64,000 nt of DNA from Williamsia sp. (GTDB lineage: Bacteria > Bacteroidota > Bacteroidia > Chitinophagales > Chitinophagaceae): positions 32,154-96,153 of the forward strand of contig JADCRZ010000025.1 in assembly GCA_015069695.1 (NCBI GenBank), read 5' to 3'. A program made the position numbers and the translations under genes. Within the stretch, counting starts at the first letter, position 1, and every line of letters starts with the position of its first letter. Below, piece by piece: positions 18,074 through 26,071 of this stretch. Below the pieces are notes generated by a model. That model was not told where the DNA came from. It worked only from the letters and a program-made list of their open reading frames with translations, and made no database searches.

Positions 18074-19720
18074 ATGGCTGCACATCATAAATCATTCTGG
18101 AGAAGAATTAAGATCTTACTGATTTATATTGTCAAACGGACTTTCAGTTATGTACGGTACTTCTTTTCCGTCAACAAGGGTGAAAAGTACAGAGCAAAGC
18201 TTTTTAGGAATGTACTTGAAGAATCTGGCACTGCTTTTATAAAATTAGGACAGATCTTGGCTATGCGTGTTGACCTCTTGTCCGAAAACTACCGGACAGA
18301 GCTAAGGCTGCTGCTCGACAGTACGAAGCCGCTTGAGTTCGGCATTATTAAAGAGCAGGTAGAAGCTGAGCTGTGCGGAAAACTGGCTGATCTTTTTTAT
18401 TCTTTTGATGAAGTGCCTATAGCGAGTGCCTCTATGGGCCAGGTTCATATCGCTTATGTGACACCGTATAGCAAAGTGGCTGTAAAAGTGCAACGGCCCG
18501 GTGTGGAAGCAGAACTGACCGAAGACTTCAAAGTGTTGCGCCTTCTTGGAAAATGGCTGAATTACACGCAGCCCCAGTGGTGGATGGGCGTGCTGAAACA
18601 GGATATAAAGGATATCATCGAAGAAGTGATTGATTTTACCTCGGCCGAACTCAACTACAAAAGCGAAGCAACTGAGCTGATGTATTTCCGGCAGTACATA
18701 ACTTCCCAGGCGTATTATCCCAAAGTTTACCAGGCGGTTTCATCGGCCAAAGTGCTTACAACGGAATTCATTGAAGGAATGACATTCAATAAAATCCTGG
18801 ATGAACTTCTTCAAGACCCGGACTGGTTTATCAGAAACGGGTACGACCGGCTCAAGATTGCAAACACATATATTGAAACACTCCTGCAGCAAATATTTTT
18901 GCTGGGCCGTTTCCAGGCCGATCCGCATCCATCCAACATCATCCTTATGGAAGACGGCAAGATCGGGTTTATTGATTTCGGTATCACAGGAAGCTTGCCG
19001 AAGTCTATCCGTGATGATATTCTCTACGAAATACTGGCTGAAAACATCGGAGAGTACAATTTCGCCTCAGAGATTACCTTAAAATATGCCAGGCCTACAA
19101 AACATACAGATGTCCAACAATTCAAAAAGGATCTTTTTGTTCTTATGGAATCTTTCAAGCAAGGCAATATAAGCCCTACCAGTAAATTTCAGGATAGGAG
19201 CCTTGGTGTTTATATACAAAAACTCACCAATCTGTACCGGAAGCACAAATTGACGTTTGTATCCGGATTTGTCACCTATCTGAGATCCACGCTTGTGTAC
19301 GGCAATACTTTTACAAACATGTTCCCGGATTTGAATTTTGTGTCTCTTTCTTTCCCTTTATACCTGAAGATGGAAAGAAGAAAATGGGCTAGCGCGTTGA
19401 ATGAACCGCTTGATGTTGAAAAATCACTTCAGGTATTGCTTAAGGTAAGGATCTATTTCGACAAACTGATCAAGAGAGAAGAAAGGAAATTGGATGAGGA
19501 TCTGTACTACCCGGATGTTCAGCACGATTACTCCGCCCATAAAAAAATATCCAACTCATTTGTACTGAATCTTCTGTTGATGGGTGGTTTATCACTGATC
19601 TTTGGACTGGTGTTTAAAGACCTTGTAATAGCGGGACTGTCAGCGCCGGTCATAAGTGCCTATCTGTTCCTGGCGATCCTCTTGGTCGCTGTAGTAGCTA
19701 ATTTCAAAAGGGCAAGATGA
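18074..19720 (+). CDS. ABC1/AarF/UbiB-family atypical kinase
   Basis: 548 residues. The family-defining KxGQ motif is FIKLGQILAMR (about 55-65), followed by the glycine-poor ASASMGQVHIA loop, VAVKVQRPG (catalytic Lys), HPSNI and the DFG-like DFGITGS. The C-terminal 50 residues form two membrane segments. UbiB-type proteins act at the membrane in isoprenoid-quinone metabolism as ATPases/kinases. The gene is divergent from AT-ER, so it may be a cluster accessory (for example in lipid-like product handling) or simply the chromosomal border. The start at 18074 is the first ATG before conserved sequence. Confidence 0.9.
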   Translation: MAAHHKSFWRRIKILLIYIVKRTFSYVRYFFSVNKGEKYRAKLFRNVLEESGTAFIKLGQILAMRVDLLSENYRTELRLLLDSTKPLEFGIIKEQVEAELCGKLADLFYSFDEVPIASASMGQVHIAYVTPYSKVAVKVQRPGVEAELTEDFKVLRLLGKWLNYTQPQWWMGVLKQDIKDIIEEVIDFTSAELNYKSEATELMYFRQYITSQAYYPKVYQAVSSAKVLTTEFIEGMTFNKILDELLQDPDWFIRNGYDRLKIANTYIETLLQQIFLLGRFQADPHPSNIILMEDGKIGFIDFGITGSLPKSIRDDILYEILAENIGEYNFASEITLKYARPTKHTDVQQFKKDLFVLMESFKQGNISPTSKFQDRSLGVYIQKLTNLYRKHKLTFVSGFVTYLRSTLVYGNTFTNMFPDLNFVSLSFPLYLKMERRKWASALNEPLDVEKSLQVLLKVRIYFDKLIKREERKLDEDLYYPDVQHDYSAHKKISNSFVLNLLLMGGLSLIFGLVFKDLVIAGLSAPVISAYLFLAILLVAVVANFKRAR

Positions 19721-19837
19721 GCCAGACCAGGAGTTCAGATCAGCTACTTAGCAGGGGAAATAGCAGCAGGCTCGGATCAACCAGCTCTGGTTTGTAGGGC
19801 AACATGCCACGCCATTTTATACATTTACGGACGATAA

Positions 19838-20788
19838 TTATCCGTTGTACTGAGACACGATAAGATGGATTCCTTCTCCCATAAAAATTTCCAAGTTGAA
19901 CGGATAAATAATTTCTTTAAAAACCAGTCCAGCCTCATCAATCATTTTTTTGAACGCAACGATAGGTTGTTCCGGCCTTATATCCCATGGGCCGTTTGTT
20001 TTGAAGTTCGCATGCGGATTTGTCTCAAAAGGTTTATAGCAGGTCAAGCAGATCAAAGCTCCTGGTATCAGATAATCTTTTACACTGTTGTAAAAATTCC
20101 GGTGCAGTGTCCATTCTACATCACTTGAAATTAATGGATTGAGCAGGTTGTTGACCTGGAGCGCCCAGGGAGGATTGCCCACAACCAAATCGAATTTCTG
20201 GTGTTTCGGAACTGCTTCCAGGTTGTCGCCGACGTATGCTTTTACCATGCCCTGCAGATTATTTACGCTGATGGTGTTCAATGCGCAATCTATGGCTTCA
20301 CTGCTGATGTCTGTCAACGACAATTGCTGCAGCAGGTTCTGGCTTAGCAATTCGAAACCAATAAATCCCGGACCAGCACACCAATCCAAAACATGATAAA
20401 ATATTTTACCTGGGAATCTTTCCTTGACGAATGAAGTAAAAAGCTTCGAGAATTGCAGTCCTCCTCCGTCCAAGTGAAGCTTGTAACATACACGCATGGA
20501 TCCTATGAGGCCCCACAATGTCAGCTTGTTCAAAATGCGCCATATTTTCAGCAATGTTCTTTGCAGACTTGTGTCTTCAAAGCCATTTGATCTTTCATAA
20601 AAAAACGCATAGAGGGAAATATCCAGTCTGAGCTTTTCTTCGGGCATGTTCCGGTCGAAAAACTGCTGGATTTTGTCAACCGCATCGGCAGGCACATCTG
20701 TTTCCAGCGCGTTTTCAAGTAAGAAATCAGCAAATTTTTCAATTAGTATGGGGTCTTTGCGTGTATTTTGGTGTATGTCTTCTGCCAT
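19838..20788 (-). CDS. Class I SAM-dependent methyltransferase with NPPW motif
   Basis: 316 residues. Motif I is LDWCAGPGFIGFELL (about 134-148) and motif IV is VVGNPPWAL (about 202-210). NPPW/NPPY marks enzymes that methylate an amide or exocyclic nitrogen, such as PrmC, RlmG and adenine-N6 enzymes. The 100-residue helical N-terminus recalls PrmC-like substrate domains, but the sequence is not a close PrmC. It sits convergent to the ABC1 kinase at the edge of the biosynthetic cluster, so it could be a tailoring enzyme or an unrelated rRNA/protein methyltransferase. Confidence 0.85.
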   Translation of the reverse strand: MAEDIHQNTRKDPILIEKFADFLLENALETDVPADAVDKIQQFFDRNMPEEKLRLDISLYAFFYERSNGFEDTSLQRTLLKIWRILNKLTLWGLIGSMRVCYKLHLDGGGLQFSKLFTSFVKERFPGKIFYHVLDWCAGPGFIGFELLSQNLLQQLSLTDISSEAIDCALNTISVNNLQGMVKAYVGDNLEAVPKHQKFDLVVGNPPWALQVNNLLNPLISSDVEWTLHRNFYNSVKDYLIPGALICLTCYKPFETNPHANFKTNGPWDIRPEQPIVAFKKMIDEAGLVFKEIIYPFNLEIFMGEGIHLIVSQYNG

Positions 20789-21088
20789 TTTAGTACTGGG
20801 TCAATGTTCTGCGATGGTATATAGGAAATTCAGGTTTTACCTCTCTGGCGCATATTTCACATTACAATAGTTCAGTAAGTTCTTGGTAGATCAGCGCACG
20901 AACACCAAAAGCCCTGGCTGTTTGTATGTAACGGATGAAATTCGTAGGCCCATCAGCACAAGTTTACAAAAGTTAGCAGGATTAATCAAATACGGGCGCA
21001 ATTTCCGGACGGCTTTGACTCAATCTCCTGTATACGAATCAAGGAATGATAAAATGTAACGGCCTTCACACAAGGGATGCAAATATTT
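20789..21088. other. Gene-free gap
   Basis: About 300 bases separating the biosynthetic region from the membrane-protease operon. Nothing recognisable is seen; it should hold the promoter of the methyltransferase and the 3' end of the operon to its right. Confidence 0.4.
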
Positions 21089-21298
21089 TTAATGCGGGTC
21101 GTCGCCTGATCCATGGTGACATTTGCGGCGAGACGGGCAAAGATGCGGCAACTGTGATTCTCGAAATTGCCGGTATTCCTGGGCCATCATGATGAGTCCT
21201 GTAAAGCTGCCTACATTCAGCAGGGTATAGTTGAGATATAGCGCGATGTAACTTCCTGCAATACCCAAAACAGCAATCATCAATATGAAGAACGCCAC
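21089..21298 (-). CDS. Small membrane protein, or read-through tail of the upstream gene
   Basis: 69 residues if translation starts at GTG 21298. Residues 2-45 are two hydrophobic segments (FFILMIAVLGIAGSYIALYL and a second around TLLNVGSFTGLIMMA), then a polar tail rich in Cys/His/Arg. The frame is exactly that of the preceding 410-residue gene: after its TGA the same frame continues with ELAFLVAFF and on to this segment. It may be an independent small protein, a product of stop read-through, or the C-terminus of a gene split by a nonsense mutation. An overlapping 83-residue frame (21066-21317) is not hydrophobic and looks like a shadow. Confidence 0.5.
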   Translation of the reverse strand: MAFFILMIAVLGIAGSYIALYLNYTLLNVGSFTGLIMMAQEYRQFRESQLPHLCPSRRKCHHGSGDDPH

Positions 21299-21313
21299 CA
21301 GGAAGGCTAACTC

Positions 21314-22546
21314 TCATCCTTCCTCTTCCGCTTTTTTCATAGTAATGGCAATATTCTGATCCGAACTCTTTATTTCTTCGCTCTGTACAGCTTTTAAATT
21401 AACAGGTGCACCATTCACTTCTTTCGACCAGGTGGCTGTGATGCTGTATTTTCCTGGTTTGATGCTTCGGACTATATAAGATGAAGACTGATCTTCTCCG
21501 TCTCTTTCTGCTGTAATTGTTTCTCCGTTTACATCATCTTGCAAAGTAACCAATGCACTGCCCAATCCAATTTCCGCAATATCGTTTCTTGTATCCTCAG
21601 GAGTTATCGTGTCATCTAGTTCCAATGTTATTTTGGTATTGCTGAGCATTTCTGCATCTGCGGGCTTCTGAACAGGCAAGTCAGAGGTACTGTTGTTGGG
21701 TAGCAGGACTTCTTTCAGGCGATCTAATAAGGCGATCAGCCTGGCACTGTAAAACCCACCGATAAAAGCAAATACAATTACGCCTTTGCTCGAACTGATG
21801 TCTACTATATTCTGATCGTTGAAGTAGTTGTATCCTAGCACAATAGCTAAAGTAGCCAGGGGAGCATACCAAAGCTTGGCAAACTGGTAAGGAATCTCTG
21901 AACTGTCGAATTGAGAATGATCATTGGTCAGATCTGTAGTCCTGTTCCTTGCAACAACGCCTAAGTTGAAAAGCAAGCTGGCGATTACACCAAACCACGA
22001 CCAAAAAATAATTTCGAAATAAACTTCCGGACCGGTTAACCAGAAGTATGACTTAACCAATAGACGGATGTTTGCCAGAAATCCAATCGCCTCCAGATGT
22101 TTAGCAGGGCGCAGGTATTGAAGAATCTGACCTAGTTGCCCACTATCTACTTTGTTGTTAAACACAGTTTGTATGTAATCAACTGCCCGGTAACATTTTG
22201 TTGTATCTACCTGTAAGTGATTCTGTGCATCTGCACTTGGGTTTTGGCCATCTTTATTGGTGTCAACTACTTCATTGGTATCACTGGTTGGTGAACCTTG
22301 CTCTTGTAAAGTGGGCTCTTCATTACCGAAGTATATCCTGTTTAGTTGCTGCAATTGTTCCTTGTCCAGCTTTGCGTACTCGTAACCTGCACGCCGGTCG
22401 GTCTTAGAAACAAGATAATGTGAAAAAATATATGCGGCTACGATCAACAGCAGCAGCAAAGTTAAAAACCGGAACCATTCATGTTCCTTGTATTTCTTGA
22501 AGTCCCAGAATTTGTGTTGTACATTTTCTGTTTCATTTTCAGCCAT
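21314..22546 (-). CDS. Multi-pass membrane protein with C-terminal Ig-like beta domain
   Basis: 410 residues, family not recognised. Hydrophobic segments lie near 26-46, 177-199, 226-243 and 259-278. The 46-175 region is polar, with a Asn/Asp/Thr-rich linker around 80-115. The C-terminal 110 residues look like an Ig/CNA-B-like beta sandwich (ITLELDDTITPED, then YIVRSIKPGKYSITATW), the pattern of carboxypeptidase-regulatory-type domains. Fourth gene of a five-gene operon, starting 29 bases after the amidase stop. Probably a structural or sensor subunit at the inner membrane; function unknown. Confidence 0.8.
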   Translation of the reverse strand: MAENETENVQHKFWDFKKYKEHEWFRFLTLLLLLIVAAYIFSHYLVSKTDRRAGYEYAKLDKEQLQQLNRIYFGNEEPTLQEQGSPTSDTNEVVDTNKDGQNPSADAQNHLQVDTTKCYRAVDYIQTVFNNKVDSGQLGQILQYLRPAKHLEAIGFLANIRLLVKSYFWLTGPEVYFEIIFWSWFGVIASLLFNLGVVARNRTTDLTNDHSQFDSSEIPYQFAKLWYAPLATLAIVLGYNYFNDQNIVDISSSKGVIVFAFIGGFYSARLIALLDRLKEVLLPNNSTSDLPVQKPADAEMLSNTKITLELDDTITPEDTRNDIAEIGLGSALVTLQDDVNGETITAERDGEDQSSSYIVRSIKPGKYSITATWSKEVNGAPVNLKAVQSEEIKSSDQNIAITMKKAEEEG

Positions 22547-22575
22547 GGCAATGTAATTTGATGTTTGTATTCGTA

Positions 22576-23424
22576 TTATGTAAGAAACTGTTTACTTACC
22601 CATTCCTCAGCATTGACGCTCACGCGCGACCAATCTCCTTCTGTTGAAAAGACAAGTACCTGCGTGCCTTGGAAAAGCTGGCGGATGACCGGAAATCCGG
22701 TCCCCCTGCCTGCCCGTACATTCAACTTGCTGGCAGTTACTTTTTTTGATTCCGGCTGCAGAACCAATGCGGGAACATTGTTTATAACATCCATTTCAGC
22801 GGCTATAAGCGGATAAAAATTAGCGGTGGCTGATTGAATGGTATTGCCTTTCTGGACTGCTGCCTGTGTTGTGAAGAAGTTTGTTCCAGGACATGTTTTC
22901 TGCAGTTTGTTTCTCAGCACCTTTCCTGAATTTATATCCGTGTCAGAAAACCGGTTGCCTTTTGTATCGTACCAGTGATGATACACTACCTGGTGGGGAA
23001 CTGGTTTCAACCCAAACTTTATACATAAAATAGCATTTGACTTAATGATAGATTCCTTTTGCTCAACCGTCATGACGTCGCTCCCTTCATCAAAATCACC
23101 CAGGTTCTCAATGCAGATGCCTCCTGTATTGGCGCCGAATATACCTGCCGGTTTTATGTCTATTGAACGGCAAACCCCTACCTTGCCATCCGGAAATATA
23201 GTCAGGTTCTGGCCAATATCACTCCACCCTCTGTTTTGTATATGATCTGTCCGCATATTTTCAAGGAGGATCATATGCCTGTTGGGCACTGCGTTGAAAG
23301 TGGCATAATCAGGTTTAAACGTGTGGTGATTTTGTACAAATGTTATCTTGCGTTGGAAGGTGGTTTGCCGGATGAAATTGATGAATTGATCAATCTCAAA
23401 AATGTGAAAAACGCTTTTAGGCAT
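22576..23424 (-). CDS. Zinc N-acetylmuramoyl-L-alanine amidase-like protein (PGRP/Amidase_2) with SH3b domain
   Basis: 282 residues from ATG 23424, which lies 10 bases after the upstream stop; the longer frame to 23562 overlaps that gene and adds an unconserved leader. Residues 5-185 are an Amidase_2/PGRP domain with zinc-ligand candidates His33/His34 (QNHHTF), His149/His150 (VYHHWYD) and Cys178 (KTCPG), plus NTGGICIENLGDFD. Residues about 225-282 are a bacterial SH3 domain (SKLNVRAGRGTG, WVSKQFL). Such enzymes cut the amide between muramic acid and the stem peptide. No signal peptide is seen, so export would need a partner or lysis, or the protein binds a muropeptide in the cytoplasm. It sits between two envelope proteins. 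Confidence 0.88.
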   Translation of the reverse strand: MPKSVFHIFEIDQFINFIRQTTFQRKITFVQNHHTFKPDYATFNAVPNRHMILLENMRTDHIQNRGWSDIGQNLTIFPDGKVGVCRSIDIKPAGIFGANTGGICIENLGDFDEGSDVMTVEQKESIIKSNAILCIKFGLKPVPHQVVYHHWYDTKGNRFSDTDINSGKVLRNKLQKTCPGTNFFTTQAAVQKGNTIQSATANFYPLIAAEMDVINNVPALVLQPESKKVTASKLNVRAGRGTGFPVIRQLFQGTQVLVFSTEGDWSRVSVNAEEWVSKQFLT

Positions 23425-23434
23425 ATATAAGTAT

Positions 23435-26062
23435 TTACAGGATTGGCTGCTCTGAACTGACGAACAAATTGAATACCGGTATGTCAACACACAAGGAAGC
23501 ACTGTAGCGCCAATACATTTTATTGTTAAAATCATTGCCAGGTTTGGAGGCGGCATTGACATTTACCTTCCTGAGGTTCGGTCCGGCCTGTGCACCCATG
23601 TTAAATGATAAAGGCGTTTTGGGAATACCAACCGAAAGAAATACACCGGGTGAAAAAATGTCTTTAAGCTGGATAGTAGGTATCTGGGCAACTGAGTCGT
23701 TCCGGAACCGGAATGCAGCGACGGCACCTATATCAATCAGGGAAACAAATATTGAAGTAGACCACTCATGTCTGCCTGTTGAAAAGACCAAAGCCCGGTG
23801 ACCCCAGCTGACAGCAACACCGATTGGTGCAGTTACTCCGTAAACATTGAACCTGGCTTTTCCTGTATCTATATTGTGGATCTTTTCAATGCCATAAAAC
23901 AATCCAGGATAAGCGTTTACTGCAACAGTAAATTTTGAAGCCCGTTTTATCCTTGAGCTGCCAACAGGCAGTGCTGCAGTTTCGATGGCTGCGGCAACAT
24001 CGTCGCTGTTGGTTGCTGTAGCAACAGACGCCATGAAGCTGCCATACCTTACCAGGTTTCTAAGCACCTTTTTTGAGCTATCGTATTGCTTTTGCATGCT
24101 TATTCTCTGCGCTACCCCAATCGTATCCTGTAATGAGCCTTTCAACAGGCTTTTCACCGTGTCAGGCAATTGTCCGCCCGTCCATCCTTCGATCCTTGTA
24201 ACGTATTTATCTGTTTTCTTGAGCTTTTTTAGCTGCGACTTTTCACTTGATGAAAAACTGTTTATTGGTGCATCCCTCCTTGCCGGACCAACTACAACAA
24301 CATTGTAAATGTGCACTGTTTGATTGATGGCGGATGAGTAATTCTTCCGGTTTATAGCTGCCACCAGGTCAGCAGCCGAATAGGCTACGTCAAAGTACGG
24401 CTTCAGCATAACCGGAAGGTCGGGTACAAAATCCTTTATAACAGGTAACCTGCTGAGCGCTGTACTGTATTCGATCAAATCTACAGATGACCTGAAATAC
24501 CTGGTATACAGTTCCAGGACAGCAGAATCAGATGGTTGTTTGCCGTGCTTTTTTACCATCCTGTTCAGCTCAGACAGTTTCTCGCCGTACTTGAGTATGT
24601 AGTTCCTGTAGCTGTTGTAAACATTTTGAACGTCATCATAGTATTTTGCAACACTGTCCAGGCAGCGGAGCAATGAACCCTTCTCGAAGCGGATCTGATC
24701 GTATTTTTTCAATGTCTCCTGGTATAGTAAGCCCAGGTATATCTTAAACGCCGGTTTGTTGTTTACCAAGGTCCTCATTTGATTTATACTGACCCAATAA
24801 TTGGCTGTATCGGTTTTTGAAGTATCCCTTAAAGAGGAGCTTAGCATCTGCATTGTCTGGATAGCACCTTTATAGTTTACGTTGACGTTGTCAAGGTATT
24901 CAGTTGGATAATTGGCAACTATGTCACCGGGATGTGTTTGGTTTTCCAGTTCGGTGGCGAGATAACATGCACTGCGCAAAGCGGCTTCTTTATCTTTATG
25001 CTTGTCGAAATACTCACGGTGGTTCTCTATTATCCCTGGAAGGTTTCTGTGTATGCTTGTTATGTCCGTTTTGAACGCCTCACGTAAGTTCTGGATATAC
25101 GCATGATAATTGTAAGTTTCATCCTCAATCGCGTGCAGGATATCAGCAGTTTCCGGAACCAGGGTGGCAATGTCTTTGGTATTATCGATTGTCTGCTTGA
25201 ACTTTTGAAAAAAAGCAATGCTTAGCTCCTGCTTGGCCCTTTTTACCACGAACTTGGCTAAACCATCTGCAATCGTTGTTACGTCAAGGCCGCCGATGGC
25301 CGAAAACCCCTTCCCAAGGAAAGTTCCAAAATCATTGGTTCCGCTCAGTAGTTTGGAGGATTGCATTGCGCTATCAATGAAACTATGCAAGAACATGTTT
25401 CCTTTGTAGGCTTCTGAAAGACTCGTGACCTCCAGATTTGTTGACCCGTTATAATAATTCAGGATTTTTGCGTATTGCTTGATGTCAATTTCTTTACAAT
25501 CGATGCACTCAAGAAGTGCAAAGGCGTCGTAATAAGGAATTGTTGTCAGACGGTCCTTGCCTTGAGGATCTTTACTTGCAGAATCTTTCACCACCCCTCC
25601 AGGTTTTGTCGAATCCTGATCGCCATTCTTAATCTTTGCTGTTACACCTCCAATAAGGGTATTTGAACTGGGCGGATATACAACACTTTGGCGGAGAAGG
25701 GGCGTATCCATGTTATTGGCATCCTGTATAGTTAATGTAAAAGGAGAATGCAACCTCTGCTCACTATCAGGATATCCTTTGATCTGCCCGGAAGAGTTGA
25801 ATTCGAATATATTCTTTCCTTTCTTTAAACTTTGTTTTCCGCCCCTTCCAAATGAAAGAAACATAGGTGGCTCTTTGGTTCTTATTGAAACAAAGACATG
25901 GTCATCAAGTTTATTGTCGATGATCAGTAGATTTTTTTCCTTGTCGGTGCCCTTTCTCACATGAATAGTAGAAGAATGCTCTGCTGTTATTTCAATGACT
26001 GCCTGGCTATAACATAAGCTTGTTGTCTGTAAAAGAAGTAGTATTAAGAATGAATTTTTCAT
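23435..26062 (-). CDS. Large secreted protein with probable C-terminal outer-membrane domain
   Basis: 875 residues, family not recognised. A clear signal peptide (MKNSFLILLLLQTTSLCYSQ) is followed by a beta-rich N-terminal domain (about 20-115), a Lys/Asp/Gly-rich linker (about 140-170), a long helical middle with many Asp/Asn/Tyr residues (about 175-690), and a C-terminal part from about 690 with alternating hydrophobic/aromatic strands that resembles a small outer-membrane barrel (GVAVSWGHRALVF, GVFLSVGIPKTPLSF, YWRYSASLCVDIPVF). It starts 9 bases after the protease gene stop. Likely periplasmic and anchored in the outer membrane; it may be the partner or substrate of the protease encoded upstream. 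Confidence 0.8.
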   Translation of the reverse strand: MKNSFLILLLLQTTSLCYSQAVIEITAEHSSTIHVRKGTDKEKNLLIIDNKLDDHVFVSIRTKEPPMFLSFGRGGKQSLKKGKNIFEFNSSGQIKGYPDSEQRLHSPFTLTIQDANNMDTPLLRQSVVYPPSSNTLIGGVTAKIKNGDQDSTKPGGVVKDSASKDPQGKDRLTTIPYYDAFALLECIDCKEIDIKQYAKILNYYNGSTNLEVTSLSEAYKGNMFLHSFIDSAMQSSKLLSGTNDFGTFLGKGFSAIGGLDVTTIADGLAKFVVKRAKQELSIAFFQKFKQTIDNTKDIATLVPETADILHAIEDETYNYHAYIQNLREAFKTDITSIHRNLPGIIENHREYFDKHKDKEAALRSACYLATELENQTHPGDIVANYPTEYLDNVNVNYKGAIQTMQMLSSSLRDTSKTDTANYWVSINQMRTLVNNKPAFKIYLGLLYQETLKKYDQIRFEKGSLLRCLDSVAKYYDDVQNVYNSYRNYILKYGEKLSELNRMVKKHGKQPSDSAVLELYTRYFRSSVDLIEYSTALSRLPVIKDFVPDLPVMLKPYFDVAYSAADLVAAINRKNYSSAINQTVHIYNVVVVGPARRDAPINSFSSSEKSQLKKLKKTDKYVTRIEGWTGGQLPDTVKSLLKGSLQDTIGVAQRISMQKQYDSSKKVLRNLVRYGSFMASVATATNSDDVAAAIETAALPVGSSRIKRASKFTVAVNAYPGLFYGIEKIHNIDTGKARFNVYGVTAPIGVAVSWGHRALVFSTGRHEWSTSIFVSLIDIGAVAAFRFRNDSVAQIPTIQLKDIFSPGVFLSVGIPKTPLSFNMGAQAGPNLRKVNVNAASKPGNDFNNKMYWRYSASLCVDIPVFNLFVSSEQPIL

Positions 26063-26071
26063 TTCAAAATA

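Noticed and set aside
21066..21317. 83-codon minus-strand frame whose ATG overlaps the upstream stop (ATGA)
   Set aside because: Its translation has no coherent character, while the other frame in the same bases encodes two clean hydrophobic segments in phase with the upstream gene.
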